From the NCBI GenBank assembly GCA_018710885.1, contig DVJA01000033.1, positions 1-57,103 of the forward strand: a stretch of DNA of 57,103 nt, given 5' to 3'. This document shows, in pieces, positions 56,874-57,103 of this stretch. The stretch is from Scatomorpha merdigallinarum. Its GTDB lineage: Bacteria; Bacillota; Clostridia; Oscillospirales; Oscillospiraceae. Both the position numbers and the translations under genes were made by a program. Below the pieces are notes generated by a model. It searched no databases. It saw nothing but the letters and a program-made list of their open reading frames with translations, and was not told the DNA's origin. Every line of letters starts with the position of its first letter. Within the stretch, counting starts at the first letter, position 1.

Positions 56874-57103
56874 ATGCTCAAAACCATAGATGTCAAGCTC
56901 AGCGTGTTCGAGAGCAACGACCGCGAGGCCGACAAGCTCCGCGAAGAGCTCAAAAGTAAGGGGCTTTTTCTGCTGAATCTCATGAGCTCGCCTGGCAGTG
57001 GCAAGACCACGACGCTTGTAAAGACGCTCGAGGCGCTGCGCGGAGAGTACCGTATCGGTGTGATGGAAGCGGACATAGACTCCGACGTGGACGCGCATAC
57101 GGT
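56874..57103 (+). CDS. hypB: Hydrogenase nickel-incorporation GTPase HypB (partial)
   Basis: The first 76 residues of HypB. FLLNLMSSPGSGKTTTLVKT is the P-loop of this SIMIBI GTPase, and GVMEADIDSDVDA is the switch region. No histidine-rich N-terminal stretch is present. HypB loads nickel into [NiFe]-hydrogenases. The ATG follows GGAGGTGG. The gene is cut by the window edge, so further hyp or hydrogenase genes may follow. Confidence 0.92.
   Translation, partial: MLKTIDVKLSVFESNDREADKLREELKSKGLFLLNLMSSPGSGKTTTLVKTLEALRGEYRIGVMEADIDSDVDAHT

Overview
The window looks like a chromosomal stretch from an anaerobic, spore-forming member of the Clostridia, probably near the Oscillospiraceae; that placement is an inference. 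The evidence is a clear SpoVT gene, Gram-positive style lipoproteins, S-layer homology (SLH) surface proteins, corrinoid methyl-transfer proteins, a start of hypB at the right edge, strong SigA-type promoters with 17-base spacers and GGAGG ribosome binding sites. No rRNA or tRNA gene was recognised.

Left to right: (1) 1-130, the cut end of an IS3-type element. (2) 0.17-3.25 kb, a minus-strand polar amino acid ABC transporter behind a lysine riboswitch, so the likely substrate is lysine. (3) 3.3-7.6 kb, a LysR regulator and a TAXI-type TRAP transporter. (4) 7.6-9.5 kb, spoVT and a HAD-Nudix fusion gene behind a TPP riboswitch. (5) 9.6-11.8 kb, an ArsR-controlled arsenic cluster (arsR, permease, thioredoxin-like protein, arsC). 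(6) 11.9-21.4 kb, a complete type I-E CRISPR-Cas locus. Its 16-repeat array sits between cas6e and cas1, and decayed repeats fill the gap before cas1.

(7) 21.6-37.2 kb, two minus-strand sugar-acid operons on either side of a GntR regulator. The near operon carries two KDPG-type aldolases, a DgoK-type kinase, a KduD-type reductase, an IolB/KduI-type isomerase and a 2-hydroxyacid dehydrogenase. The far operon carries an FGGY kinase, two more dehydrogenases, a DctPQM TRAP transporter, an RraA-like protein, an RpiB-like isomerase and a split transketolase. Together they suggest uptake of a sugar or sugar acid, oxidation or isomerisation, phosphorylation, and cleavage or two-carbon transfer into central metabolism. 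(8) An AT-rich gap, then a secreted SLH-transglutaminase protein facing its likely TetR repressor.

(9) 40.5-48.1 kb: a YgjP-type metallopeptidase, a membrane-linked XRE regulator, a DUF6440 protein, a methyltransferase-corrinoid fusion with DUF2284 and GNAT genes, a structured repeat-rich noncoding stretch, a RACo-type corrinoid activator and a homocysteine S-methyltransferase. These last parts make a plausible corrinoid methyl-transfer route with homocysteine as acceptor. (10) 48.2-55.3 kb: two large secreted SLH proteins with nearly identical C-terminal ends from a duplication. (11) 55.5-57.1 kb: an XRE regulator, a polysaccharide deacetylase and the beginning of hypB.

For novelty the strongest points are the TPP-riboswitch HAD-Nudix fusion, the FGGY kinase/RpiB/split transketolase TRAP operon, the array inside the cas gene set with repeat-allele blocks and fossil repeats, and the corrinoid methyl-transfer cluster. 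All calls are from reading the sequence; no database search was run.
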